Of a stretch of 64,000 nt of DNA, positions 10,631 to 21,629 are shown piece by piece (position 1 is the stretch's first letter; every line of letters begins with the position of its first letter). The DNA comes from Sternotherus odoratus (lineage: Eukaryota; Chordata; Testudines; Kinosternidae). The notes under the pieces were generated by a model, which was not told the DNA's origin, made no database searches, and was given only the letters and a program-made list of their open reading frames with translations. Location of the stretch: assembly GCA_032164245.1 (NCBI GenBank), contig JAVMKO010000002.1, positions 183,852,575 through 183,916,574 on the forward strand, written 5' to 3'. The position numbers were made by a program, and so were the translations under genes.

Positions 10631-12403
10631 GATTACCATCTGAAATTTAAATGTTGCACAATAAGTGAGGGAATTAACAGAGGAAAGGGAATGGGGTGAG
10701 GAAAGAACATGTATCTGAGTAGTCCATATAGCAGCTCAAGAGCAGTTCTTACTTTCCCCTGCTTGGACATATCAAGGTTTCAATCTAACCTTGAGAGATA
10801 TTATCATCTTTTAAGAAAAAAAATACTTCAACTATCTGTCAGCGTGCTTTGGGAGGCTTTTAAAGTGGTACCGAGAGAAAAATATTTACTTTCAGAGGGA
10901 TAATATAAACAACCTTAATTAATCAAATTTAAAAAAATCAAAACAAGCATAGAAAATTGTTCATTCTGAATTAAACAGGGTGATAAACCTATTTTATAAT
11001 CTTCTACATGATGATCAATTATACCTGGCTCTAGAATAGACAGTAACCAAAGAAGTTATAGAAAGGACATAAATGCTTTACTGAGAAATATTCATACATA
11101 TTCTAATAAATCCTAAGAAGAAAAGTCAATTCCAAAGATGACTCTGTTTGGGTGGTGTTGTTTTTTACTTTCTATGCTTTATTTGACAGTGTTCTCGCCA
11201 ACTAAACAATCTGTCCAATGCATTTTGCCTACAGTTGCTATTTTGTCTGCCAAATGTAATGCCACACACAGCCAGAATACAAAGTTTCACCACTTGCCTA
11301 CAAGTAGAATAGAATGAGGAAAACATTTTTAACCACACCATCAATTAAGTTTAAGAAAAAAGGCTTAACAGATTGCACTGTATTTTTTCACTTCTATAGT
11401 AAAAAATATAACTAAAGCAAATTACAGTCTGGGATTTTTCGAACATTGAATGCTTCCAGTTAATTGCAATTATAATCTCATTCAGACATTTGATGTAATA
11501 AATTATAGGGCTTTTGCCAATCTAAATCAGCAGCACATAATTAAAGCACATAATGGAAACCTCTCTTACACTGCTCTATACAAAGTTCTCTAGCTGAAGG
11601 ACAATCACCTTAAATTCATCAATTTTTTTTTTGGGGGGGGAGGGGGTTTCAAGCCTACTACTGCCAGGTTTTCCTGGAAACCAATGTAAAAACATCAGAA
11701 ACAGTATATGCTAGAACATGTAGATATTTGCAGGGAAAAACCCGGTTTCCAAGACAACCACATTAGCTTCCAGATCGGCAGACACCAAACAAGAATGCAC
11801 GAAAGATTACACATCCCAGTTGATGGCCCTCTAAAGAGCATGCACCATGTTTCAGTGCATATTCTTATACTTAATTTATACCCAGTGAAGCTCTTCAAGC
11901 ATAAATATTTCCAAAAATAACTCAATACTGGTGTTCTTTTACTGGTCATGTAGGATGACTGTAGTCAAAAACTCAGAGATACTAGAAATTAACATAGCAA
12001 TAAAAATCTAAACACAAATTCCTGTGGGAGAATACAGAATTCTTTCTACACACAAACACAGATGCTGTTGTTACTGGCCTAATATAAACACAATATTTGA
12101 GAATAATCTGTTAAAAGAATCATTTTATATAAAATGTAGGTAATATTTTGTAAATCATCCAGAAAGTTGCTAGTCTGAAAAACCGACATTCAGAGCAAAA
12201 AGCGCCGACTGAAAAAAAACTAAACCCATTTATCTTAATAAATTCCATATTCTCTACTTTAATAGAATAAAATTGGGTCCTTCAGTGGTCAAGTTGGAAA
12301 ACAAACTGGTAATAGAAAATACTGTACGTGATTCTGTCCTGCAGTTCTTTGCACAACTTTGGCCAGTTCTATCCTGATCCTCCCCCCATTCCCCAGTATA
12401 GAC
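10631..12403. other. AT-rich DNA without recognised features
   Basis: I see no coding signal, LTR ends or TIRs here. A poly-T/poly-G run sits at about 11623-11648. Confidence 0.5.
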
Positions 12404-12985
12404 TGTTAGGACCGGAAGACATTGTAACGGGCAATCACTAGGAAGTGCAGTTACGCTTCTAAGTCAACTCCAGGAGAGTGCATAATGGTGGTATTATCTG
12501 AGAATGACCTTGCTGTTATCTGTGTGTTTGGGAACCAGTTCCCAGCTGCATGAGTGTTTACCCCGTCTGTGTGAGAATGAATGCGTGGGAAACCAAATGG
12601 GGAAACTAAGGCAGGACTGCGTAACCAACAAGTGTTAACCAATCAGTTTGTTGCTTGCTATTAATGAGATGAGTATGTATGAGATGCAAATGAGCATGGG
12701 TATATCTGTGCTGACACACCTCTTTGGGTTGGGCTTCCTCTATGGGCACTCTGAACACCGCCTGAGTGTGTCAGTCATCTTGTATTGTGGCCGTGCTGGC
12801 AGATAAGCCCCCCAGCACGAAATGCCGCTCCCTCCAATAAACTCACCACTTTTCAACTAGCCACCTGTGTGAGTCCTCGTTTCTCCCGGCAACGAGATAA
12901 GCCCCCTGCAACAAGACCAACTGTGGCAGTCCAGCCATCCCTAATCCAGCTATCCCTAAGGAATTACAGCCCCGGAGGGGTCGCT
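12404..12985 (+). mobile_element. Probable retroviral-type LTR
   Basis: The block starts near TGTTAGGACCGGAAG (12404) or TGTAACGGGC (12423) and ends near GGGGTCGCTATATCA. It contains a TATA-like GGGTATATCTGTGC at about 12690, a polyadenylation signal AATAAA at 12836-12841, and then a GC-richer tail of the kind seen in R-U5. No clear target duplication was found, so the borders are uncertain. Confidence 0.5.
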
Positions 12986-13390
12986 ATATCAGCAAAATTT
13001 CATGTCCATCTTTAGACATTCCTCCCCTGGAGCTAATCCTGAGAATTTCATTAGGACTTCCATAAAAAGAAAAAAAGCACATGGTTCCATATATAGGTTA
13101 AGTATGAAGAGTTATTGGCACTGGGCAACATGGCTGGGATTTCTAAAAGGTCCAGATAGAATCTGGCACACAATATAGCCCCTTTGAAATTCTCACCCTC
13201 CAAAAACAGCTGTGCGTGTGCAGTCAATGGCTCCAAAGACTGAAAGAAAAAAAAAAGATGTAGGTCATTAAATTTAGGTCATTACATTTCACATTAAATA
13301 TCACACAGAAGCTCATTACTTGCTTCTATGTGATATTTCTGTGAAAAGAAATATATAGATTAATTCTCTTAAGAATAACCTCAATAAAAT
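12986..13390. other. Unassigned DNA
   Basis: No coding or repeat signal that I can name. It lies between the LTR and the DIRS fragment. Confidence 0.4.
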
Positions 13391-13393
13391 TGG

Positions 13394-13870
13394 TTAATAT
13401 ACTGGGACAGGTCTAGTAGGGTGATCAATATTAGGTATACTTCTTAGTTGTGGTCGATTCTTTGGAAGCCAATCACTGAGGTAGGAAAATATGGTATTTT
13501 TGTGGAAATGGGCTGCTACCCCTGCTATGACTTTCATGAATACCCTTGGGGCAGCTGATAGCCCCCGAGGGGAATATTTTGAACAAGAAGTGGTACATGC
13601 CCACCATAAAATGCAGAAATCTCCTGTGGGCTGGATATATATCAATATGGAAATATGCATCTTTCAGATCAAGAGCTCCAAACCAGTCATGTTTGTTCAG
13701 CTAGGGGATTATGGCAAACCGTGCAACCAGCCTGAATCTTGTATGACAGATGAAAACATTCAACGGTCTGAGGTCCAGGATTGGCCTCCAACCAATCTTC
13801 TTTGTAACTAGGAAATACCTGGGGAAAAAAAACTCCTCCATCTGTAGTCAAGAGGTATGGGCTCCATGGC
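13394..13870 (-). pseudogene. DIRS reverse transcriptase fragment
   Basis: The minus-strand frame 13660-13394 gives 88 residues with the DIRS RT signatures HISILIYIQPTGDF, GLSAAPRVFMKVI and IFSYLSDWLPK. The last is the catalytic Y-x-D-D box, decayed to YLSD. Upstream on the minus strand (about 13870-13660), other frames show PLDYRW and other remnants of the finger region. Frameshifts join these pieces, and the broken catalytic box means no activity is expected. Confidence 0.7.
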
Positions 13871-14864
13871 TTCTAGCTGGATCAAGCAGTCCACTTCCTA
13901 TTTGAGGATCCTCACATGAGAGAGGTCCCTGAAGAGGAACAGGGAGAGGAGTTTGGAAGGTGGGATGGACTGCAGTTTGATAGTGTAGTGAGTGGAAATA
14001 ATGTCCAGTAGCCATCTGCCAAGGGTTAAGATCAGTGGGAGGAAACAGGCTAGGAGATTGTCAAATGGGGAAGAAGGCGATACTAAAACAACTGGTGGCA
14101 GCTCTCATTAAAATACCATTTTAGAAGGCTTCTGAGTCTGGAGGGAAAGTGATGAAGACCCATTTCTGCCTTGTACTACTTTTTTTGCTACTTTCTTGGT
14201 AGCTTACAGGCCTCTAGGTAGTGTGGAAGTGGTCGGTATTGGTTGTGATCTCAAGAATTTTCTCTATGAAGGTGAGGTATATAAATCCAATATGCAAAGG
14301 GTGGCAGAAGATTCTTTCAGTGGGTGGAGTGCCTCGTACATCCTCTGCTGAAGAGAGAGCTCCCTTCAAAAAGAAGATCCTCTAGTGTTGCTTGAACCTC
14401 CTTAGGGAGCTCAGATGTCTCTAACCAGGTTTGTCACATGATCACAAAGGTTGCTAGTAAGTAAGAAGGATGCCATGTCTACTGCATCAACTGGTTCCTA
14501 TAATAACACCCTGGCCACTAGCTTCCCCTCATCAAATATGGCCTGAAATTAAAGCTTATTCTCTTAAGGTAGTCTGTCAGCCAGCTCTAGCAGCCTATAA
14601 TAATGGAGAAAGTGACACTCTAACATAAAGGCTTGGTACTTCACAACCCTGAGGAGGAGGCTGGCTGAAAGAACTTCTTTTGTCCCAGTAGGCCCAGCCT
14701 CTAAGCCTCTTTATCTGAAGGGGTGGCTTTTGTATGATGGGGTCTTCTACATTCAGAAGCATTCTGAACTATCAATGAATTGGTTTGGGATCGGAAAATG
14801 AGCACTCTGTCCCTTTAGGCAAAGCAAAATATCTTCTTTTTTTGAACTCTTTGGAGTAGGAACA

Positions 14865-15426
14865 TACCGTATATACTCGAGTATAGGTCGACCCGAATAT
14901 AAGCCGATGCACCTAATTTTACCACAAAAAGCTGGAAAAGTTATTGACTCGAGTATAAGCCGATATCAAATCCGGACAAAAAAAAAAAAAAAGCGCCTCG
15001 CTCTCCCGTCCCCGCTGCGCGGGCGGGCTGCCGAGGTTCCCCCTTCCCCGCCGCGGGTGGGCTGCCGAGGTTCCCCCCTCCCCGCCGGACCAAAAAAAAA
15101 AATGTGCGCCCCGGTTCCTCCCCTCCCCACCGGACAAAAAAAAAAAAAAAAAAAGCGCCTCGCTCTCCCGTCCCCGCCGCGCGGGTGGGCTGCCGCTCCC
15201 GGCAGCCCGCCCACGGCGGGGAGGGGGGAACCGGGACGCTCCCGGCAGCCCGCCCGCGCGGCGGGGACGGGAGAGCGAGGCGCTTTTTTTTTTTTTTTTT
15301 TGGTCCGGCGGGGAGGGGAGGAACCGGGGCGCACATTTTTCACTGACTCGAGTATAAGCCGAGGCGGCTTTTTTCAGCCCAAAAAGTGGGCTGAAAAACT
15401 CGGCTTATACTCGAGTATATACGGTA
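14865..15426. mobile_element. Tc1/mariner-type MITE with large internal palindrome
   Basis: The element is 14867-15424 (558 bp), flanked by TA at 14865-14866 and 15425-15426. The ends are inverted repeats that begin CCGTATATACTCGAGTATA. The motif GACTCGAGTATAAGCCGA recurs inside near both ends. The TA target suggests Tc1/mariner. The centre holds a long inverted repeat: A-runs with GCGCCTCGCTCTCCCGTCC on the left and the complement with T-runs on the right. It interrupts DIRS gag-like text. There is no transposase. Confidence 0.8.
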
Positions 15427-15723
15427 GTTGCCTGGGGTCTGTCAAATGTCTTTATCCAGGTCTAAGATGGCTTCATTCATAGGTAAGGCTACTTTTGTGG
15501 GAACCATTGAGTGGAGCTGCTTGTGTGTTGGATCCTACAATTTCTCCAATGGAATATGGAGAGTTCCAGTTATCTTCCTGAGCAGCTCTTAGTATTTCTT
15601 GTAATCGTCAGGTGGGGATAAGGATGAAGCTATAGATGGTTCTGGCCATACCAGGTGTTCTGGTTGCTTTGACTGTGCCTCCTGATATTCTGCCAGTGCT
15701 TCTTCTCTGAGGGGTGGTCTTTA

Positions 15724-16008
15724 CTAGGGGTGGGCATCAACTGAAGAGACGCAACTTCAGCTACGTTAATACCATAGCTGAAGTCGGCATATCTTCAGCT
15801 GACTTACCTGCCGTCCTCATGGTGGCGGCAGTCAGCGGCGTGCTCCACCGTCGACTCCAGCTTGCGCCTTGCGTCAAGCTGGAGTTACAGAAGTCGATGG
15901 GGGCGCCACGGGCGATCGATTTCTTGCATCTTAACGAGACGTGAGAAATCAATCACTAAAAGAGCGATTGTTACCCACCAATCCAGCGGGTAATAAAGAC
16001 CTACACTA
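15724..16008. mobile_element. Harbinger-like MITE
   Basis: The element is about 15727-16005, bounded by CTA on both sides (15724-15726 and 16006-16008). It contains hairpins: AACTTCAGCTACGTTAAT paired with CATAGCTGAAGTC, then CTCCAGCTTGCGCC paired with CAAGCTGGAGTTAC. A related copy in the opposite orientation lies at 54404-54686. The 3-bp duplication and the hairpins suggest a PIF/Harbinger-type MITE, but I see no decisive TIR. Confidence 0.6.
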
Positions 16009-16990
16009 AATGTTGGAGGGCGAGGTCTGTATCTATAATATTCCAACTCCAAAGCCTGGTGGTAACAGTTCCGTGTGCTCCAATGTGGCCACCTTATGTT
16101 GTAGGTTTATGGAGGTGGACCATATGATGAATACCAGTGCTCCCTCAGTGGTAAATGTGTGTCCTGGATATGGAAGGTTCTTCCATGAAACCCTGAAAGT
16201 GGGTTTTTGTGGGGAGGCCTTAGTCAGACTGGTGGTACCAACTCTTGTTCTTCCTCCGGAAATTCCTCCAACTCAGTAGATGGGGCTGTCAACATCATCT
16301 GCATGAAGGTGCATGGCTGGAGATGGATTGAGAAGAGTGTCTCAATATCATAGCTCTGCTGGGGCTAGGGATCGGGAAGTAGTGGATGGATGGAGTTTTG
16401 CTTTCCCATGGTAACACCAATTCTATGGGTGGATGGATTGGGGACTCCAGAGCCCAGTAAATCACCAGATCCTCTAGAAGGATGCATCTTGGTTTCTCCA
16501 AAGGAGAGCTGGCTGGTGTCTTTAGTGTTGGGACTCATGATGCAGGTTTAGGTACGTGGTCCGATACCCCTACTGCTGATGGCGTCTGCTTCTGACTATC
16601 TTTGTGCCACTCAGAGAATGGTTTTGGAGTAGCAGAAACTTCTAGTACCAACGGTGAATGCCCAATCTCACCATGAGTGTCATGTGAACAGTATCTAAGG
16701 TATGGAGTCTTGCTTGAACATGAGTGAAGGGAAGGAGTGCTGCCATTCTCCTCTTCAAGGAACTGTGAGCCAACTTATCAGAGCTCTTGTGTTTCTCCTT
16801 ACCTCATCATGCTTCCGCTTATTGGGAGTCTTTTGACTTGACAGTATGTTCCACTGGTGCGGGTGGAGGACTATGTGGTGGTTTTGGGTGACGAGATGGA
16901 GAATGGGAGGGCCCTGTATCCAGTCTAAGTCTCATGGCTAGCTGTGAGAAGTTGGCTGAGCCAACTCTCCTGAGCCTGCCTTATGTGAGG

Positions 16991-18233
16991 GGGGCAACGT
17001 CCCATGAACTCTACTAACTAATTAAACTAGAGTTAGTTTTGCTCAGTATCCAAAAATAAAATAACTATCACATTTATTAACAGAAAAATGTCAAGGGAAG
17101 AAGAAAATACAGACAAAGGAGGATTCCATCCCAGACCACAAACAGTAGAAGAGTAAAAGAGGCAGCTGGCCCTCATTGCCATTATGCCCGGATTTTGCAG
17201 CACAAGGAAATTCTATTAAAGAATTTCTAGTCCCAGGCACATGGAGCACATATGCATCCACAATGACTATCCATTGGGACCAGCACATGAGGAAAAAAAG
17301 AATGTTTTTCTATCTAAACTTTCTCATTTCCCTACTCTTATTTCATCCAAACTGGCCTAAACCTTTCTTCTTTTACAGTAGAATTGTGGGGTTAAAGGCT
17401 CTAGTCTCTGTATTTAACTTCTGATTTCAAATCTCAAGTTCCAGAGCAATACAAAATTGCAAGTGAAATTCTGGTTTGAGGCCAGAAGTGATACTGGGGT
17501 TATTTTGTATCCTGTGATTGTTTATTAAAATGAAAGTTTTCAGAGATAGATGAGGGAGGGAAAAGAAACAGGGAGAGTTAAAGTAATCGAACCCTAAACT
17601 TTAATAATTCAGTTTGGGAAAAGGACTTGTACTGTTTTTCGGAGAAGACCGCTGGGTTGTTTTTATAAATTCACCTTACAATCTGTATTGGATGCCCCAA
17701 ATTGCAAGGATAAGAAGGGCATTCAGACCATTTACGGTAAATTTCTCTCTCTTTTAATTTTAGGTCCCTCACAGTAACAACAGCTCCTTCTCTGCTCTGA
17801 TACTCTAGCATTTAATGATTAGGCTTGGAAGAATTAGATTTTTAAATTGATAAAAGTCATTAAAAGTTGATTTCATAATACTCACATGTGCCGATGAAAA
17901 AGTATTACCATCGATAACTGAAATTTCCAGATATGTAAAGTAAGAAAAAATGCTGCTTGAAGATTAGAGTTTGATTTAAGATATGTATTCCATAAATTTT
18001 GGCAAGTGATGCTGACAATTTGTGTTTTAACTATTAAAGCTTCAACTTTCTGAATTAGTGTCCACTGTGATTAAATATATATTGTCTGACCCCTGTATTA
18101 AATTTTCATGGTTGCAGGAAATTATAGAGGTAACATTTTTAAAAATGCTTAAAACTCATAATTATGCACAACTGCAAAAATTAAAATTGTTTTAAAAAAT
18201 ACAAAACAGTTTAAAAATAAACATTTATATTAT
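16991..18233. other. AT-rich DNA without recognised features
   Basis: No coding or repeat signature can be supported here. Confidence 0.45.
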
Positions 18234-18785
18234 TGTGACAGATCGCTCTCTCACCCCCCTCAGGAACAGGCAGGAAACCCTTTTTTGCTCCAAACAGTGC
18301 CCTTTAATTTACAGTGCAGGACCCCACCACCAATATATACAGCTTAAAACAGCTCATTAATATCCAGCTCATTAATATCCAGCTCAACAGCTCATTAATA
18401 CACAGCTCTATGGACTCTAGGTAGTCCAGCTAACAGTGATACAGCTCTATGGACTCTAGGTAGTCCAGCTAACAGTGATACAAACACATACAGCTCTTGA
18501 TAGCTCATACAAACACACACAGCTCTGAATAGCTCATACAAACACGCACAGCTCTGAATAGCTCATACAAACACACACAGCTCTGAATAGCTCATGCCAC
18601 CACCACACACTAGGCTTCCTTCCTGGCAGCCTTATATCCCCCAGAGGAGGCTGCCAGGTGCAACTCATGCAGGCTGATTGGCCTGCACCTCAGGTGGCTA
18701 ATTAGCCTTCCTGCCCAGGAGTTTGCAGAGGGCTTTTCTCCCTCTTAAAGGGGCAGCAGGGCTGGCTCAGGCCCACCCTGCCACA
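18234..18785 (-). mobile_element. Solo LTR, same family as the LTRs at 21135 and 23375
   Basis: The left end TGTGACAGATCGCTCTCTCACC is the complement of the right end of the LTRs at 21135-21576 and 23375-23816. The right end, CTTTAAGAGGG-type text followed by CCACA, is the complement of their left end TGTGGCAGG. So this is a minus-oriented solo LTR of about 552 bp. It is longer than the 442-bp LTRs because of tandem repeats at 18345-18600. Flanks share TAT. Confidence 0.85.
18345..18600. repeat. Tandem repeats within the solo LTR
   Basis: Three kinds of unit occur in series. AGCTCATTAATATCC is repeated two to four times. A 43-bp unit with TACAGCTCTATGGACTCTAG is repeated twice. A unit of about 31-32 bp with CATACAAACACACACAGCTC is repeated about four times. 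They correspond to the short GAGCTAGTCAGAGCTGTATG units of the 442-bp LTRs, amplified further. Confidence 0.85.
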
Positions 18786-19796
18786 TATCTATTGACATTA
18801 TATATTTTTTAAGTTGAATTCTGCCATGTCTAGTTAGGATGAATGCGATTGCTACCACAGAGCCTCCCTAGAGATTGGTTAGAGATATGAAGATTGTTTA
18901 TTTTATCAAGATTTTTTGAAATGTTTTAAAGTTTTTAAAACAATTATTTTTATTTTTAAGTAATCTTCAAGACTATGCCAGATACTAAACTAGAAGTTAG
19001 GGGTCTATTACAGGAGTGGGTGGGTGAGGTTCTTTGGCCTGAAATGTGCAGGAGGTCAGACAATATGATCAAGATGGTTTCTTTTGACCTTAAAGCCTAT
19101 GAGACTATGCTATGAAGCTGCAGCTATCTATCCATCCATCCATCCACTCATCCACCCACCAGGACCCCAGGGTCTCTGTCGTATTATAGCTAGTACATGC
19201 TGGGTTGTCACAGAGGCAAGATTTTAAGGAACGAAACAGAGAAAGAAAATTAGGTAAAATTAGAATTCATTTTATATGCTGAATGTCCCTCTGATATTTA
19301 GGAAATTCAATACTAAAAAGTGTTGTAATGTAGGATTGATTTATTTCAAAGCACTTTGAAAAGACACCTTTAAATCCTCTTTATTCCACCTTTAAGCTCC
19401 TAGCAGAGATCAAATACAATGTGTCAAATCTGTTTCTTTGAAAAACTTGTTGCTGTTAACTCCATAAAATAAATCCTGCTAAAATGACAAACGCACCTAA
19501 ATCTGCTCCTATTCTTTCTTTTCTACTTCTGCTACCATGTAAGCATTTTTTCCTAGTGTTATCTGTGCTTTGCCTTATGAGCCAAAATAGATGGGAAAAA
19601 AAATAAGAGAATAATTGCTGAGAGGTATGTTTAATTTGCCTAGAAATGCATACCGTTTTGTAATTCCCTAAATTGTACCAACAAAATCCTAAATAGAACT
19701 CTTATCCATTTTGCATATATGCTGAGGCAAAAATATTTCTAAACCTAGCATTAAAGTTATTAATATTTGAATAACTTGAGGAGAAAGTCTTAAAAA
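18786..19796. other. AT-rich DNA with an old CR1 end and a microsatellite
   Basis: About 19005-19115 reads like a diverged plus-strand CR1 3' end (GAGGTCAGACAATATGATCA, then CCTATGAGACTATG). About 19128-19160 is an imperfect (CATC)n microsatellite. The rest shows nothing I can name. Confidence 0.5.
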
Positions 19797-19897
19797 AACA
19801 GTTACTAACCTTTCATAATTACTGTTCTTTAAGATGTGTTGCAACACATCTTGAAGAAAAAACAGTTACCTCTCATAACTGTTGTTCTTCAAGAAGA

Positions 19898-21134
19898 AGG
19901 AGGATCCAGGGAACTACAGGCCAGTCAGCCTCACCTCAGTGCCTGGAAAAATCATGGAGCAGGTCCTCAAGGAATCAATCCTGAAGCACTTAGAGGAGAG
20001 GAAAGTGATCAGGAACAGTCAGCATGGATTCACCAAGGGCAAATCATGCCTGACTAACCTAATTGCCTTCTACGATGAGATAACTGGCTCTGTGGATGAG
20101 GGGAAAGCAGTGGGTGTTGTTCCTTGACTTTACCAAAGCTTTTGATACGGTCTCCCATAATATTCTTGCCAGCAAGTTAAAGAAGTATGGGCTGGATGAA
20201 TGGACCATAAGGTGGATAGAAAGTTGGCTGGATCGTCGGGCTCAACGGGTAGTGATCAATGGCTCCATGTCTAGTTGGCAGCTGGTATCGAGCGGAGTGC
20301 CCCCAGGGTCGGTCCTGGGGCCGGTTTTATTCAATATCTTTATCAATGATCTTGAGGATGGTGTGGACTGCACCCTCAGCAAGTTTGCAGATGACACTAA
20401 ACTGTGAGGAGTGGTAGATACACTGGAGGGTAGGGATAGGATACAGAGGGACCTAGACAAATTAGAGGACTGGGCCAAAAGAAATTTGATGAGGTTCAAC
20501 AAGGAGAAGTGCAGAGTCCTGCACTTAGGACAGAAGAATCCCATGCACTGCTACAGACTAGGGACCGAATGGCTGGGCAGCAGTTCTGCAGAAAAGGACC
20601 TAGGGATTACAGTGGATGAGAAGCTGGATATGAGTCAACAGTGTGCCCTTGTTGCCAAGGAGGCTAATGGCATTTTGGGCTGTATAGGTAGGGACACTGC
20701 CAGCAGACCAAGGGACGTGATTGTTTCCCTCTATTCGACCTTGGTGAGGCCTCATCTGGAGTACTGTGTCCAATTTTGGGGCCCACACTACAAAAAGGAT
20801 GTGGAAAAATTGGAAAGTGTCCAGAGAAGGGCAACAAAAATGATTAGGGGCCTGGAGTGCATGACTTATGAGGAGAGGCTGAGAGAACTGGGATTGTTTA
20901 GTCTACAGAAGAGAATACTGAGGGGAGATTTGATAGCTGCTTTCAACTACCTGAAAGGGGGTTCTAAAGAGGATGGATCTAGACTGTTCTCAGTGGTAGC
21001 AGATGACCAAACAAGGAGTAATGGTCTCAAGTTGCAGTTGGGAAGGTTTAGATTGGATATTAGGAAAAACTTTTTCACTAGGAGGGTGGTGAAGCATTGG
21101 AATGGGTTACCTAGGGAGGTGGAAGAATTACCTT
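19898..21134 (+). pseudogene. CR1 reverse transcriptase, near-intact C-terminal half
   Basis: The reading begins near 19898 with [18 protein letters not shown] and continues through [14 protein letters not shown]. One frameshift falls near 20110-20125. It then reads [35 protein letters not shown] and the catalytic box FADDTKL (20384-20404). A TGA at 20405 breaks the frame, after which 20411 onward reads on through [17 protein letters not shown] and [20 protein letters not shown] to 21134, where the LTR element begins. CR1 RT copies its own RNA at the target site. Only two lesions separate this from an open frame, so it is fairly young, but it is truncated at the 5' end and cannot act. Confidence 0.9.
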
Positions 21135-21576
21135 TGTGGCAGGGTGGGCTTGACCCAGCCTGCCGCCCCTTTGAGAGGGAGAAAATCCCTCTGCAAACCC
21201 CCGGTGCAGAAAGCCTAATCAGCCACCTGGCTTGTAGGGCAATCAATTGTATGGGTTGCACCTGGTAACCTCCTCTGGGGGGATAAAAGGCTCCCAGGAA
21301 GGAAGCCCAGGGTGGTGGTGGTTTGGAGCTAGTCAGAGCTGTGTGTTTGGAGCTAGTCAGAGCTGTATGTTTAGAACTGTTTAGAGTTGTATGTTAATGA
21401 GCTACTTGGAGCTGTAAGCTGTAGAGCTGAGCTATCAAGAGCTGTATGCTGAAGGACTGTACAAAGCTGTATATATTGGTGGTGGGGTCTTGCACTGTGA
21501 ATTAAAGAGCACTGTTTGGAGCAAAGAAGGGTTTTCCTGCCTGTTCCTGAGAGGGGTGAGAGAGCGGTCTGTCACA
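21135..21576 (+). repeat. 5' LTR
   Basis: Begins TGTGGCAGGG and ends GTCTGTCACA. A TATA-like box GATAAAAGG lies at about 21281-21290 and a variant polyadenylation signal ATTAAA at about 21501-21506. Short GAGCTAGTCAGAGCTGTATG-type repeats lie between them. Confidence 0.92.
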
Positions 21577-21578
21577 CG

Positions 21579-21596
21579 TGGTGTCAGAGGTGGGAT
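21579..21596 (+). other. Primer-binding site, probably for tRNA-Leu
   Basis: TGGTGTCAGAGGTGGGAT starts 2 bp after the 5' LTR. It complements the 3' end of a tRNA-Leu that finishes ATCCCACTTCTGACACCA, with one mismatch. The tRNA sequence is from memory. Confidence 0.7.
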
Positions 21597-21629
21597 CGCT
21601 ACACCAGCAATCCAACTGGTGGCCCGGAG

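Larger units (their letters stand above)
13391..16990 (-). mobile_element. DIRS-type retrotransposon fragment, two MITE inserts
   Basis: Read on the minus strand, this block goes from a putative 5' end near 16990 through gag-like serine/proline-rich text (about 16900-14200) to a reverse-transcriptase region (13870-13391). DIRS elements use a tyrosine recombinase instead of an integrase and have a distinctive RT. The RT text here, with LSAAPRVFMKVIAGVAAHF, matches that type well. A Tc1/mariner-type MITE (14867-15424) and a Harbinger-like MITE (15727-16005) interrupt it. Stops and frameshifts are common, so it is a dead copy. The recombinase part is not seen in this block. Confidence 0.7.

Noticed and set aside
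14967..15343. Lysine/phenylalanine-run proteins from the MITE at 14867-15424
   Set aside because: They arise from A/T runs and a GC-rich palindrome. The same peptides appear on both strands.
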